DNA of 64,000 nucleotides from Echinarachnius parma (GCA_037951105.1 JBAMJV010002951.1:1-64000); one strand, 5' to 3'; shown: positions 29,321 to 42,096, counted from the stretch's first letter. Made by a program: numbers and translations. Notes: generated from the sequence alone by a model not told the origin.

Positions 29321-31897
29321 TTCATAATCTGGAGTATTATTTTGAGGTGTTGGTTACCTTCAGATTCAGACTACTGTAGCTAGGTGAATGGAAAACAATT
29401 TAGGAGACCCTTCCTGAGGAAAAGTTTAAAAACAGACTGTAAACCACATATGGCAGGCAGAGCATTAACCCCTTACTTACAGGAACCTGGTGACTCTTGT
29501 ATGTGATTGCAATAACCAATTGTATACAAGTTAACTCACATAAAAAGGGCAGCCTGTAGTGTACTGTAAGTCGTGCATAGAAAACATGAAAAACATTACA
29601 TAAAAAGGGGAAAAAAACAGAAAATGCTATACTCTGTACACGTTGAAATGACACGTGAAGGCTGCAATACAGGTGTCGTCATGCTCTGGTCCCCTAGAAT
29701 GGATTCATTCTCTACTCTAGATATATTGTACATAACATATTTTTGGCAGGATTCACAAAACAAAATTACATTTAAATTTGTTGTACACATGTATGTAAAC
29801 CTAATTTACATCAATTTGAGAATCTGTTCCAAGGGTACAGTTAAAATTGTATTTCCTGGATTTTGCACTTTACCAATTTGATTAACTTCCTTTTTGGCTA
29901 ACACAGTCAATTTATTAAAATTAAAGTTAGAAAGTAACTTTAATAACTTTAATTATATAAAGTAAATTAGAAGTTGATGACACCTTAACTCTTTGAGCGC
30001 TTTGTTCGACTTTAGTCACAAACAGCGGCCCGCTTTGTTCGACTCTAGTCACAGACAACGATGCGTGCGGAGCGCGCGCGTGCATACAATAATCTGGCGA
30101 CGGGGGATCTACTGCACAGCGCACAAAGTGTTAACAGAGAAAAATGAATTAGTTTTACTTTTGCTGGCTTTTGATGCCAGCAAAAGTGCAATTTTTCCTA
30201 ATTAAGCAAAAAGTGCAATTTTTCCTAAAAGTTTAAATGTCAATATCTTGGTCAAAACTAGATGCATGGCTACATTGTTGATAAAATGAAGCCCAATACC
30301 AGTTTTGGGAAACGCCAACCCCCACCCCCCCCCCCCCCCCCCCCCCCCCACTCAAAAAATGAAATGGATGCTCTTATTACCAATCATGTGAAAGAATGTT
30401 TTAACTAATACGGTATGATAACAAAATTGGCTGGAAACCACCTACTATTGATATATTTGGTAAATTATAAAACTCATCTACTGTAAATTGAAATCGCCGT
30501 GAATTGAAAACCCTCGTGCGCTGCGTGCTAATCCTATGGCAAATGCGACGCACGTGTTTATCGCACGAATGAGCGTATAAATGTGGCCAGCGTAGACGGG
30601 CCAAACTGATGGTGAATTTAGACTCAATGTCAGTGGCTTTCATAAACGTTTTAACTGATATTTCTGCATTTAACGATACCAAGGTTCAGATTTGTCCACG
30701 CAAGCCACTTTTTATGCTATTTCTACAATACTAATCAATTATTTTGGCCAGTAAAGTTATTTCTGATAATTTTCCCAAAACGAGCATGTAGGTAAAAACA
30801 TTGAACTTTAATGTTTTATGTTTGAAAAATATTATTTTTTCCCTGTTCAAATGTAATCTAAATAAACTTCCCACAAAATAATCATGAACGCCATACAATA
30901 ATCGTTCAATAATGGTTGTAGTGTGCTCTGCATGAAAACATTTTTCTAGAGCTACTTCAGAAGTTTACATGGAAAATAATGACCTATAATACTGTAAACA
31001 AAATGTCAAGTTTTGGTTATTATAAATAATGAAGTGTACACCTAATTTATTTCTGAGTGCTAATTTGTATTCCTTGTGAAAATATCCTTTCAGATAATGT
31101 AGACTTTTGAAATGAAAGTGGGTGTTCTTCAGGAAATATTTGCTCTCAAATGTCACGTTGTCCCGCAGTCTGAGCCCAAATAGGCGTATAATGCAAAAGG
31201 AGGCAACCTCATGGCGCGTGATATATGTACATACATTCAGTGTTGTCAAGAAAATGGAAAATGTACCAAGTAGTTAGTACTATGTACAGTAATGTACATA
31301 AATACACAGTCTACAGTCAGGTTGTGTTCATTGAAAGTTTTTGTTGAAGGTAATAAATACCAAGCCTGGCAAATATGGCATTAAACAGTTTGTAACTTTG
31401 TAATTTGATTAAAGGCTAGTGATAGGGAGTTTTATCTATAGAGCTTTGCATAATTTTACTATTGAGATCAAACTAGATCTTATTCCTTCAGGACAGTTGT
31501 TCCAGGAGTCAGGACTAAGGACTGCCTCAAGTAAATTAAATACTAACAGTAATTTATACTGAAATGTGTTAATGGCAATAGTGCAATATATCAGTGTGGA
31601 GTGTGGACAGTCTGGTCACTGTATGTGCTGGCTGAAAAGACATTGGGAATGTTTCACAAAGATTTATGAAGTTTAATGTAATTCAAGTTATTTATGGAGA
31701 CATTTATGGTACATGTAGGCCATTTTGTAGCTATTTCATTTATAAGCAAAAGTGCAACATTTTTGAATTTTGATATTACACATCAACAACATGCAATCCC
31801 CTAGATAATAGAAAATATTGATGATATTTTGAAAATCATTTAGAAATTGCTTATTTAAAGCAACTACTGTAAGTAATTTTAAGTCTTGTTAAGGGAC
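29321..31897 (+). other. GALNT2 intron 2, mostly unique sequence
   Basis: No gene seen. Holds a short direct repeat around CTTTGTTCGACTNTAGTCAC (30001-30055), CAAAAGTGCAATTTTTCCTA repeated at 30180-30226, a C25 tract at 30325-30349 and a CpG-richer patch at 30500-30690 whose - strand open frame (30401-30682) I do not recognise. Confidence 0.45.
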
Positions 31898-34800
31898 TTA
31901 AAGGGACTTAGTAACATTGTCCAAATCCTCAAAATAAAATGTTAATTCTAGCGGTTCCCTCATACCATGTTGTATTCGTATTAACAATAAAATCATGGGA
32001 CAGGTTTCGGTTTTTCAAATTTCCCTTTCGTTACAAAGATGTACGATTGAAGTATTCAGATAAGAAAAACTCCGATGGAGTTTTGAAACCGTGTACAAAG
32101 TGAGTGCAGTGAGTTAGTGAATATCACTTTGCATTTTCGCTCATTACTTGGCCATGCAATGTCCATTTGACTTGAAATTTTCACACAATACCCTGTGGAC
32201 ATATGGGCAATTCCACCATAATGGAATTACATTCAGAGACGTTTTTTGCTCATTATTTCATTCCCTGCGCAATATTCTCATGACTTAAGTAAATTTTGAT
32301 ACTTATATAAGTTGCACGGGTAACCAGGCTACAACATGATAGGGAAACGGTTTTATATCTTCCATGTGTTGTTGCACACTAGACCAATATGTGTGACCGT
32401 AACGGAATTACCGGAGAATGGAGTTTTTTTTGCTACAAGTTTGCGTTGAGTTTCTCTGAAATATAAGACACTTTGAAACTGACTTTATATATTTTTTCTA
32501 TCTTGATAATGTCAACTTCATTTTGGAACAAGTACGTGCATAAACAACACAATGATAAGTTCACAAATTCACTTTTTTGAAAAAAGACCACTGTAACGGA
32601 ATTACACAAATTTATAACGGAATTACATCTCTGAAAGTTACAAGGAAAACTCAATTATTTTGCACTCAACTTTTCTTACATGCTAATGCAAACATCAAGG
32701 CTATCTAGCACTTGAATATAAACCATAATTTGACATATCTGTAAAGCAATTTTTTAACTTGTTATGTGTAAAATAAATGAAAATATGGCCAAAATACAAA
32801 TAAGAGTGCAATTTGAAAAAAATATCGCTAAAATCCAGCTTTATTTCGGTTTATTTTCAGCTTCAATTAGTAGGCAAGAAATTAAAAAGGATTGCATCAA
32901 TTTAATGAAAGAAAAATCCTAGGAACTATGTCCACTAATGTGTGTAACGGAATTACACAACTTGAGCAGTGAAATCAAATTTTCCACAAATCGGTACATG
33001 AACAACAAAGAATTCACATTTTAGATTCAATACTTTTCAAAAATCAATAATTTGACAATAATAACCATATCTGAAGAAAAAAAAAAGCAACATTTTAGAA
33101 TTTTTCCTTTACTTCAAGAAAAATGGTTAAATTGTGAGAAAAAAATGTACTACATTATGTGACATTCTAAATAACTGCACATAATGAATATCAAGCAACA
33201 TTTAAACAATTGCAAATCACAAACAGGTCAAATCATTCAACTTTCAATGCTATAAGCCTCGTAAACTTCCTGAATATTGGAAATCTGTGTGAATGGAAAT
33301 GCATTGTGAATGGGTAATTCCACTGTTACAGAATGACAAATAAGTGATTTTTAGCTCTGTTTTCTTAATCATATTTAAAATTCCTTTCACTTTCACAGTT
33401 TTTAAAACTTTAATAACTGGCAGGGGTACTAGAGGTACAACAGAACCCAAGATTGTTACAAATCTATAACACTGTAGCGTCCAGAGACCAAAATACAATC
33501 ATAACGGAAAGGGGTCTTTCATTCAACACTAACTATGTAATGATTTTCTGCAAAAGCTACCACAAAAAAATCTTCACTGGTAATAAAAACTTATCATTTA
33601 AGTTACAAACTTGAATTTGGTACATCTTTTTTTCCAGAAATGATCTATTTTAACCTCTGAAATTACCAAACAACAATTAGACAAACGAATGTCACTGTAA
33701 CGGAATTACGCCTGTGAAATCCACCCATGAAAATGCAATTTCTTGGTTTCATTTTTCTGCTTTTCTGCTTATAGTCATTAGTAAAGAATGTGTATGCAAA
33801 TCACAAGCACATAAGGACCAGAACAAATCCTGAAGTTATGTGTGTGCGTAACAGAATTACAAGAAAATCGAGATTTGTTATATAAACTCTTGTTATGTTC
33901 TAAAATTATTCTTTAAAAAATTCATCCTAAATTGATCTTAATTTACTCTCAAATCAATTTGGAATGCGTTTTCATCCATTCCATGAAATACGTGTATAGA
34001 TGTATATCGGATATAAACGTGTTTGATCCTCAAACAAAAAGTTGGCATATAAAATATAAATATGGAATTGCCAAATATGAAAAACACCTTTAGGAATTCC
34101 CATTTGAAAATGCAAATACTTTGTACATCATTCTTCTTTGATCTGCATACAGAAGCACACTGAACACTCAATGTATTCTGACTTTATGATAATGAATAAA
34201 AACATGTGTATCTTAGCCTGTATTATGTTTAGTTTTGAATATCTTGAAGCCTATTCTGTATTTATATTTAATTTTATATGCTTCAGTTTAATACAAATTT
34301 ACATAATTAATGATGAGTTACACGTATGAGCCTTTAACTGATCAATGATATTCAAATCTACATACAATTACAAAATTATTAATATTAAATCTCCTTGAAA
34401 GTTGAAGGTATCTTAAAATACATGAATGTAAATTAATGTGAGAAAATAAATGTAGCACCAGGTGACATACTAATAACTGGATATTTTAAAAAAAATTGTA
34501 TTGTTTTTGTTTTTCCCTTTCTAAAGTACAAACATGAATCTGCTGCATCTTCATAATTTCAGTCAAGTGGTTCTTGCTGGAAACTAATTTAATGATAGAA
34601 CATTATCATCTCTATTATGTTCATGGAGAGATTAGAGAAATTATCTATCGTGTATCAATTTAGTTAAATCACCATTGATGCAATATGAAGCATGTGGGTA
34701 CAATGAGTCACATAAAGTAACATTGTACAGTACTTGTATAATGACTTATTGTCTACATGGCTACAGTTCATGCCATTTAAAGGGTATTTCTACATTCAGA

Positions 34801-35501
34801 ACAAGAAAAAATGTTATTTTCAGCAATATCATTCAATACCTTACAAACCATGTGCATGTAATTCCGTTACGTAACGGAATTACTAATACTGTTACGCCAT
34901 TTTTGGAAAAAGTAGTGACATTATTTCAGAAAATTATGTTGGAAGTTCTTAGGACTATGGTGAAGGAAGAGAATTCACAATGACATGACTAAAGAACAAG
35001 TAATAAGATATTGAGAAAAACTTAAATCGTTTTATCGTAACGGAATTACGATCAAATGTGCATAGATTAAAAAAAATTCTCAAAAAAATATGGAATGAAG
35101 TTACTGCCCATGCTTTACAATTTGTGATTGTTACAGCATCGTATGGAAAATATGAGAAAATGAGCAGAAACAGTCATTGAATTAAAAGATTCACTTTATT
35201 TTCACAAAATGAAGCTGATTTTTGAATAAAAGGTCATAAATTTCTGTTCAATTCAAGCAGAAATATTTGAAAAACCAATCGAGCTATATACAAACGGTTT
35301 TCAGTATCCTAAAATTCAAGTTTTCTTCTATTGATAACCGTTTGATTTAGGGAAGATTGCTTAACTTTGAGATGTGGTGTTTTTGCCTTCTCTCATACGG
35401 AATTGCCCATATGAGATAACAACAATATACATTGCATCAACCAGTCATCACTTTTTGCACATGTCAACAAAGTTACTACATGTACATGTAGATCCCTTTA
35501 A
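31898..35501 (+). mobile_element. GATCTAGTAAC-family TTAA element interrupted by a 3.2 kb element
   Basis: Left TTAAAGGGACTTAGTAACAT at 31898 and right GTAGATCCCTTTAA ending 35501. The family text is broken after GTGGACATATG by the insertion 32206-35407 and resumes CATATGAGATAACAACAATA. It shares its last TTAA with the next copy. Confidence 0.85.
32206..35407. mobile_element. 3.2 kb element with dispersed GTAACGGAATTAC words
   Basis: Ends GGCAATTCC and GGAATTGCC are inverted and flanked by CATATG (32200-32205, 35408-35413), with ATAT as the minimal duplication. Exact GTAACGGAATTAC lies at 32399, 32593, 32944, 33697, 34871 and 35037 on + and at 34858 on -. One-base variants are at 32614 and 33848, and a two-base variant at 32218 next to the left end. 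34858-34883 is a perfect 26 bp palindrome made of two words back to back. The interior is AT-rich (no long frame). Confidence 0.85.
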
Positions 35502-36602
35502 CATTGTCAAAATTCTTAATCCAATTGGAATTCTAGCGGTTCCCTCATACCTTGTTGTATTCGTATTACAATAAGCATGAGACAGGTTTCAGTTTTTTTA
35601 ATTTCCCTTTCGTTAAAAAGATATTTACGATTGAAGTGTCCAGATGTTAAATTATCCACTGGACCTCGAAAACCGTGTACAGAGTGAGTGCAATGAGTTA
35701 GTGAATATCACTTTGCATTTGTGCTCATTACTCGGCCAAATAACGTCCATTTAACTTGAAATTTTCACACAACACCCAGTATACACAATATCAGATAACA
35801 ACAACATTGTATCAACCACTCATCACTTTTTGGGCCATTCTTTGAAAAGTGAAACTTTTTTGGAAAAAATAAAGTTGTTTTTTTCTGTTGTTTTATTCCA
35901 TTATTGGAAAGATCAATATCTAAGGTTTTATAAAATATATGTTTTATACTAAATATTGAAAATTCATTACTCATTTGCATAAATTTGCATAATTCAATAT
36001 TTAAAAAAAATTAATAACTCCAAAAATAATCAAGCTAGCTCATTCCTCTTACTCTCCTGTACATGTTGATACCAATTTTGTGACAATTGAACTTCATGCT
36101 ATTATCTAAACCTAATATTTGTAAAATTCCCATTTCCATTCACATTGTACAGTATGTCACACACGTGACCCAGACATCCCCATACAATAACATACATTAA
36201 AAAACAATTGTTTGAGTTCATTTATTTTTTGTACCATTTTCTTACTTACAGATCTGTTGTCTGATACTAATATGAACATTTGAGCTTTTCATATCTCACA
36301 GGATTTTCAAAGTGAAATTGAGTTTTAAAAAGTTTCTTCAAAAATGCTCCCGTGCAAAGTCACACACGTGACCGATGCCATTTGACCTCTGTCCTTGGGT
36401 AACGTAATCCTAATAAAATCTTTTGTGTTACACTTGAAAGACTTCAACATATGCAAGTCATATATGAAGTTCACATCATCATACCTCCTATACTTACTGA
36501 AATACTAGCATTCTATTTCAAAATTTTTCATATTTTGGGTCACACACGTGACCAAGAATGGCCCTTTTGCACATTTCAACAAAGAATACTAGATCCCTTT
36601 AA
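35498..36602 (+). mobile_element. GATCTAGTAAC-family TTAA element interrupted by a 0.73 kb element
   Basis: A tandem neighbour of the previous family member: TTAACATTGTCAAAATTC at the left, ACTAGATCCCTTTAA at the right. Broken inside ATCACTTTTTGCACATGTCA by the element 35832-36564. Confidence 0.83.
35832..36564. mobile_element. 0.73 kb element with repeated GTCACACACGTGAC
   Basis: Ends GGGCCATTCTT and AAGAATGGCCC are inverted, flanked by TTTT (or TTTTG) in the host text CACTTTTTGCAC. Exact GTCACACACGTGAC occurs at 36156, 36359 and 36539, the last next to the right end. End sequence GGGC(A/C)ATTC resembles that of the 32206-35407 element. No coding frame. Confidence 0.8.
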
Positions 36603-36837
36603 ACTCAGAATATTTGTGCTCACCCCACTGAACTAGGCTATCCTTGCTGCATTGTATGAATCATACAGTTGTCAGTATTGTTAATTGCTTGGGTACAACA
36701 TAGTAAATTAGACTTTCCTTCCTGGAATTACAAGTACATGTAATGTTTAAAATGATGTTTGCAAATATGCCAAATTAGAATTTTTCTACAATGTACAACA
36801 ATGTATTTGAATGTTGACCTGTAGTTACTTGTAGATC

Positions 36838-37097
36838 AAGCCTCCAACACTTACTTTTTTCTTTACTGGCCCATTCAGGCAAGTAAAACCAGTGAATACA
36901 TTTATGGATTTGACTTGCCCAAACCAGAACATTTACTTGCCCACTCCACTTCTTGATGAGATTTACCTGATGTTGACCAATCATTTATTTGGCTGATTGG
37001 GCAACCAAAATAAACTATTTATGAAATTTAACTTGCCCCACATTGAACAATGTTCACTTGCCCCGGGCAAGCGGGGAAGTGCTAGTGTCGAGCCCTG
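36838..37097 (-). mobile_element. hAT-like element, CAGGGCTCGACACTA family
   Basis: On the - strand it starts CAGGGCTCGACACTAGCACT with TTGCCCGGGGCAAGTG just inside, and repeats of CTTGCCC/GGGCAAG follow. The far end near 36838 is worn. A second member is at 52452-52722. Confidence 0.6.
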
Positions 37098-37643
37098 GAT
37101 AGAGAGTTGACTGTGCCAAAACAACAGCTCTTCTCGCACTGAATGTTACACAATAAACTTAAATGCACTTTTATCAAATTGACTTTTCGACAACAACGGC
37201 TCAGGAAGTCTACACATGTGCAACCAGAATTGAAAAGTCTTGCAAAACAGGAAAATAATATATATATTGGCACATGAAAACAAGCAGAATTTGGTATTTA
37301 AATACTTGATTCTAATTTTTTTTTTAATATCTCTAGTATTGCATTAATTATTTTTTGCAAGATTGCAAGATCGTGGTGTTTATTAATTTTCAATGTCCAT
37401 TAAAATGATTTACTCTACTGATCAATGCTGGTCTAATAATGATGCATTTGAAGTAGGGTCTTAACAAGTACATGTATACTGAGGTTTATAAGAAAAACAA
37501 TTGTAATGAACATTTATAGTTCAGTTGCTGCATAAAGTGATGTGGTTATTTAATTTTGTTAAATAATTCTTTTATTTCATTTAGAATGTAGTGCAGTAAA
37601 AATCGACTGTTGGCGTTGCACTTTATAAGACTTTGAAATTTGA
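37098..37643 (+). other. GALNT2 intron 2, no feature seen
   Basis: AT-rich intron; nothing supported. Confidence 0.4.
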
Positions 37644-38169
37644 TTAAAGGGGTAGTTTAGTTTTGGTAAGGCTGAACTTTAGTAGCCAAAACCTGCACAG
37701 TAACATCATAAACTAATAGAACAACTCCACCATGCTCGAAAGGTATACAAAATTACAAACAACTAAGTAAAAAGCCTGTTATCATTCAAAAACAGCCATT
37801 AAAACACAAGAGGGCGCTTTTTAAAAGGCATTGGTTAAACCATTTTTCATGCAAAATTATGCATGTGATGTTTTAATTATAATGATTAAATAGCGAGATC
37901 ATCAACAACTATTTAAAAAATGTTTTTGAAAATTTTCGAAAAAGTGCAAGGATTTTTTTATTTTTTCTAAAAATCATCTAATTATTTGGGCCCCAAATAA
38001 TTATAAGATCAGATATATTTATTGATATTTCAGCCGTTTCTAGGTCGATTTTGACCAAATAAAGTTTATTCTGCCATTAAAATTGCATGTTCTCTCAAAT
38101 TTTTCATTACCTCACAAAAAAATTGTGATGTGCAGCGCCCTCTCTACCAAAACTAAACTACCCCTTTAA
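37644..38169 (+). mobile_element. AGTTTTGG-family TTAA element, copy 5
   Basis: TTAAAGGGGTAGTTTAGTTT to CAAAACTAAACTACCCCTTTAA, with the central palindrome ATTTGGGCCCCAAATAAT. Close to the 9475-10020 copy. Confidence 0.87.
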
Positions 38170-38253
38170 TCACACTTTGTGATTAAATGCAACTTTGCAA
38201 TTAAACACAACGATCGTTTGCTAATAGAGAAGTTGCATTGTATGATTTAAAAC

Positions 38254-38554
38254 CAGCGAAAAAATTAATATTTTTATTTCGGGGGCTCCATTTTCGGGGG
38301 GCTACTTTTCCAGCCTTTCGGGGGCTACAAATATACGGGCTCTTTTTCGAATTTCAGGGGCTACTAATAAGCTATAATGCTGTAAGTGATCATTTTATAA
38401 GCATTTAATCACAATCTAAACAGAAAATCCCACAAAAAATCCTGAAAATCTGTTTTTTGTTTTTTTTTCAGGGGCGAATTTTTTTTTTTCAGGGCCGAAT
38501 TTGGGCATTTCGGGGGTGAATTCGCCCGCCACCCCCATGTATTTTTTTTCGCTG
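38254..38554. mobile_element. hAT-like miniature element with CAGCGAAAAAA ends
   Basis: CAGCGAAAAAATTAATATTT at the left and GTATTTTTTTTCGCTG at the right, flanked by a perfect 8 bp duplication TTTAAAAC (38246-38253, 38555-38562). The interior is rich in CGGGGGCTAC/GGGGCGAATTT words. 301 bp, no frame. Classical hAT features (CAG end, 8 bp duplication). Confidence 0.87.
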
Positions 38555-38787
38555 TTTAAAACAGAAGTTTACGCCAGCTGATGGATCAAAGGCAACCATT
38601 TGCGCTTGAAATCAAATGCAACTTCATTGATGCAATGGATTTGTGTTTTATTTGTTGGAGTTGCGTTTAATTGCAAATCTTTATGCAACATCCTCCCGGT
38701 CAAAAACTTTCAAGAACATTACATTTAACGTAACGTAACATTGTACAAATCATTATTATCAATTCTTCTTTTGTTTTTATCTCGCAG

Positions 38788-38886
38788 ATGCAAGAAATTG
38801 TCCTGGGACTCAATTTTACCAGCAACGAGTGTAATCATAACTTTTCATAATGAAGCCAGATCTACGTTAATACGAACAGTTGTCAG
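38788..38886 (+). CDS. GALNT2: GALNT2 exon 3, start of catalytic domain
   Basis: Encodes the split L116 then [32 protein letters not shown] (residues 117-148). [21 protein letters not shown] is the first strand and helix of the GT27 GT-A fold and binds the UDP part. Acceptor CTCGCAG at 38787, donor GTGAGA at 38887. Enters phase 2, leaves phase 2. Confidence 0.95.
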
Positions 38887-38929
38887 GTGAGAACTTGAGC
38901 AGTGAATGTTATTTTTGATTTAAGGAATC

Positions 38930-39090
38930 TTGTAACATTGTCCAAATCCACAAATCTTACTTAGAACTCTACTGGTACTCGCATCCATTGTTGTTTTTGT
39001 ATTACCAATAGCAGCATAGAACAGACTAGAAGGGTTTTCAAATTTCCCTTTCATTTAAAAGATATTTACAATTGAAGTGACTAGTGTATA
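38930..39090 (+). mobile_element. GATCTAGTAAC-family element, left fragment
   Basis: GGAATCTTGTAACATTGTCC ... ATTTACAATTGAAGTGACTA follows the family text but both TTAA ends and the right half are missing. It starts about 45 bp after the exon 3 donor. Confidence 0.65.
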
Positions 39091-39369
39091 ATCAGTTGCA
39101 AATTTGTTATTTTTCCCCCTTTAACAGGGTTAACTACATAGTTATAATGTGCTAATTAGTAGTTAGTAAAAATGTATGTATTTTAGGTGTATTTCATTGT
39201 TACTAAAAAACAGATAACTATGGCATACTGTACACTGTACATGTATGTTGAAGTAATGACAGGAAGTACTCATTGAATATCATTACATGTACATGCCTGT
39301 AATGTACACAATTTTCAGAAGCCTGCTGGATGCAGTTTGTTTATTTTATTGTGCGCTTTGTTTTTTCAG

Positions 39370-39437
39370 TGTTCTCAAGAAGAGTCCTGCGCACATGATC
39401 AGGGAAATCATCCTGGTCGACGACTACAGTGATGACC
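39370..39437 (+). CDS. GALNT2: GALNT2 exon 4, catalytic domain
   Basis: Encodes S149 (split) then VLKKSPAHMIREIILVDDYS DD (150-171). VLxxSPxHLIxEIILVDDYSxDP is universal in GT27. Acceptor TTTTTTCAG at 39369, donor GTGAGT at 39438, exit phase 1. Confidence 0.95.
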
Positions 39438-40559
39438 GTGAGTATTAAACTATAGTTCAACTTGCTTCAGTGACCACCTGTCTATAAAGACCAGTAATAT
39501 AAATACATGTATTGCTATACTGGTGCATGTATGTACATACTCATATTTTGTCATTTAAACATTGAGATTTGTAGACTTTGTAGTTTGGAGTGTACATGTT
39601 TGTATGTATGTACATACAGTATGTTCATTGTGTGTATATATGTGTACATTTATGTAACTAGTTAGTATGTTCCTGTAGAGTGCTACCATACTTCCTACAT
39701 AGTATGAGTACAAGCAGAGTAACGTGATGCTAGACTAACAGAGGCTTGCACACTCCCTGGCATCATGAATTAAAGACGAGAAGAAGAAAAAAAAACTTCC
39801 AGAGCATCCTGTTGCTGAATCAAACTGGTCAACAACATATATCGTATTTGTATCACGTGTCAAGATGGAACTTCTATTTGTTTACTTTTTTCCCTTGGGA
39901 TATGTACACGGGTCTCTCAGAACATGTTATTCAACAGTCCAGCTTCACAAAGTTGAAAGAAAGATTAAAACATTAATGGAAAGCTGTTAGTTAATATATT
40001 TGTAAAATTGATTAACTAGTATCAAAACACAGCATACAATTCTGTTTGAATACCAATCACCATTATTTTCTATTATTAAGGAGATTTAATGATCTTCTGA
40101 CTTCATGTCAAATTTCTAAAAAATATAAAATATTTGTATTTTTGCTATAAATTTGTTTTATTCCAAGGCTACAAATGGCCTACCATAATTTCAAGTCTAA
40201 CTTAGAATTGAACACCTCCTTGTTCACTTAATAGTTGCTCAAAGAAACAGACTATCAATGCATACATCTACCGTCATAGTGAGCTCTCCTAAATCTACAT
40301 AGCAATGTGAAATTCTGCATAATAAACCCACCATGTATCTTCCCCCCTTGGTTAGAACATAGACCTACAAAGGCTTCATTTTGCTTCAAAGAAACTGCAC
40401 GTACATGTACAAGCATGGATGTCCCAGAAATGACACATCACATAGACTCCAACCATAGACGTGTGTGTCAACTGTAGATCATAATGTGTTGGTGGCCGAT
40501 ACAGTCTTACCGATACTGTACAAGAGTTTCTAGAGGCCAAATGAAATTTCTCGTGGCAA
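39438..40559 (+). other. GALNT2 intron 4, 5' part
   Basis: Contains a short TATAGTTCAACTTG/ACCACCTGTCTATA repeat fragment near 39450-39490 and TACATGTA-rich text. No gene seen. Confidence 0.4.
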
Positions 40560-40779
40560 TCATCAGCACGGGCCACAACTATTCAGGAAAATCACCATAT
40601 TCAATCCAACATAAAATTTGTTTATAAATAGTCACCTATAGTGGTACTTTAATTCATTTAATTCTGTTAAGTCACTTGCTTTGGAATTAGAATGAAAGGT
40701 CTGGAACTTATCTTGCCAATTTCATAGTGGACTACACACATTTCATTTTGACCGACCATAATTGCTCCGAACATAACGA

Positions 40780-41220
40780 TCAGCCACTAGCCACTAGCTG
40801 CTTTCCTCTAATTAGTTCGCCATGAGAAAAAGGCTGCGCTTAATATGATTTATCAGTGAACCTGTGCAAACAACCATGTATGTCCATTACCCATTATTCT
40901 GGGCACTCTCTGCATCATGGAAGCGGGAAACGTAAAGTCCACATGTACTTGTCCGCCTTTAATAAGCTTAATGATAATTGCAGCGTTTGGCTAACACAAG
41001 TAGAGCCGTCTTTAATGAGGACGTCAGTAGTACAGCCAGAAGCCCCGGCCGCGCCGTGCCGCCGTCTCTACCCGCTAATCTAATTCAATCCAATCGAAAC
41101 AAATCGCGAAAAGCTGCCCACCATCACATCACATTACATCAGGGTGAGCCAGGCATCGACAACGACGACGGTGGATGCATCCACGGAGCTAGCTGACTAG
41201 ATCTATTCTCAATGCCACTG
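40780..41220 (+). promoter_or_regulatory. Candidate intronic regulatory block
   Basis: Stands out from its surroundings by lack of repeat text, higher complexity and GC, CpG-rich 41040-41110, and homeodomain-type cores (CTCTAATTAG at 40808, AATGATAATTGCAG at 40969). The open frame 40978-41196 has no family resemblance, so an enhancer or CpG island is more likely than an exon. This is inference from composition only. Confidence 0.3.
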
Positions 41221-41639
41221 GCTGTTTAATTGCATCAACACAAAATCAATCACTGTTTTACTACATGTTCCAGACTACGCTAAGTGGGGGAAGAGGCATT
41301 CGAAGGGTGCCGAGCGCAAGATGAGGATTTGCATTTTATATGTTATATGTGTGTATACTACATTCTGAATGCTTCGTAGAATTAACCTTTAAATGTGGAG
41401 ACTGAGAAGAAACTCAAAATTGTATGTTTAAATTGAAATTAGGAAAACAAAGTTTTATTGAATAAATAAAAAAAGATAGGGATGATGGTGATATGGTATA
41501 ACAATTGTTATTGAAACAATTACTAAATGTATTGAGTAAGGTATGTATGTATACATGTACATAAAGTATATTCCTAGGCTTCATAGCAGAGTACAATACT
41601 TTAAAAAATATGCTGTATAATATTAGTTTCTTATATAGC

Positions 41640-41765
41640 GCTAAATACATAAATGTTCCATAGCACTTTACACTATTATTATCCTGTCATAGGATACAAT
41701 GCAAACCAGCACATATTAAGTACACCACCTCCACTCCCTGGGGAGCATTCCTTCCAAATAATAAA
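41640..41765 (+). repeat. Dispersed repeat, TATATAGCGC ... CTCCCTGGGGAGCATTCC
   Basis: GCGCTAAATACATAAATGTT, CACTTTACACTATTATTATC, CATAGGATACAATGC and CACTCCCTGGGGAGCATTCC. A fuller member of the family also found at 12533-12640, 56577-56700 and 60185-60300. Confidence 0.65.
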
Positions 41766-42096
41766 CCAATCAAAGTCAGATATACAAGTATTTGGGAATT
41801 ATAGAAATTCATTGCTCACAAGAAACACCATCTAGATTTAGTGTCCATTTGCAGACACGTCCATGCCTAAACATGTGTAGCTATAAAAGGACCAGTTATC
41901 ACACAGAAAGCCACAGAGTCCCTTGTAGGGATGACCAGTCTTATTTGATAATTTTCAATTTTTAGGCTTTGTAAAATGATGGAGCCATACATATATCACA
42001 CACCAATTCTATAGTTCTTCAACAGAGTCAACATAATATTCCTCCTATCACATGCCTAGCAAAGGAACATACAAGATGGTTGTATGGTTGCCATAA

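Noticed and set aside
40978..41196. Possible GALNT2 alternative exon
   Set aside because: No matching phase, no splice sites in the right places and no similarity to GT27 proteins; kept only as a regulatory candidate.
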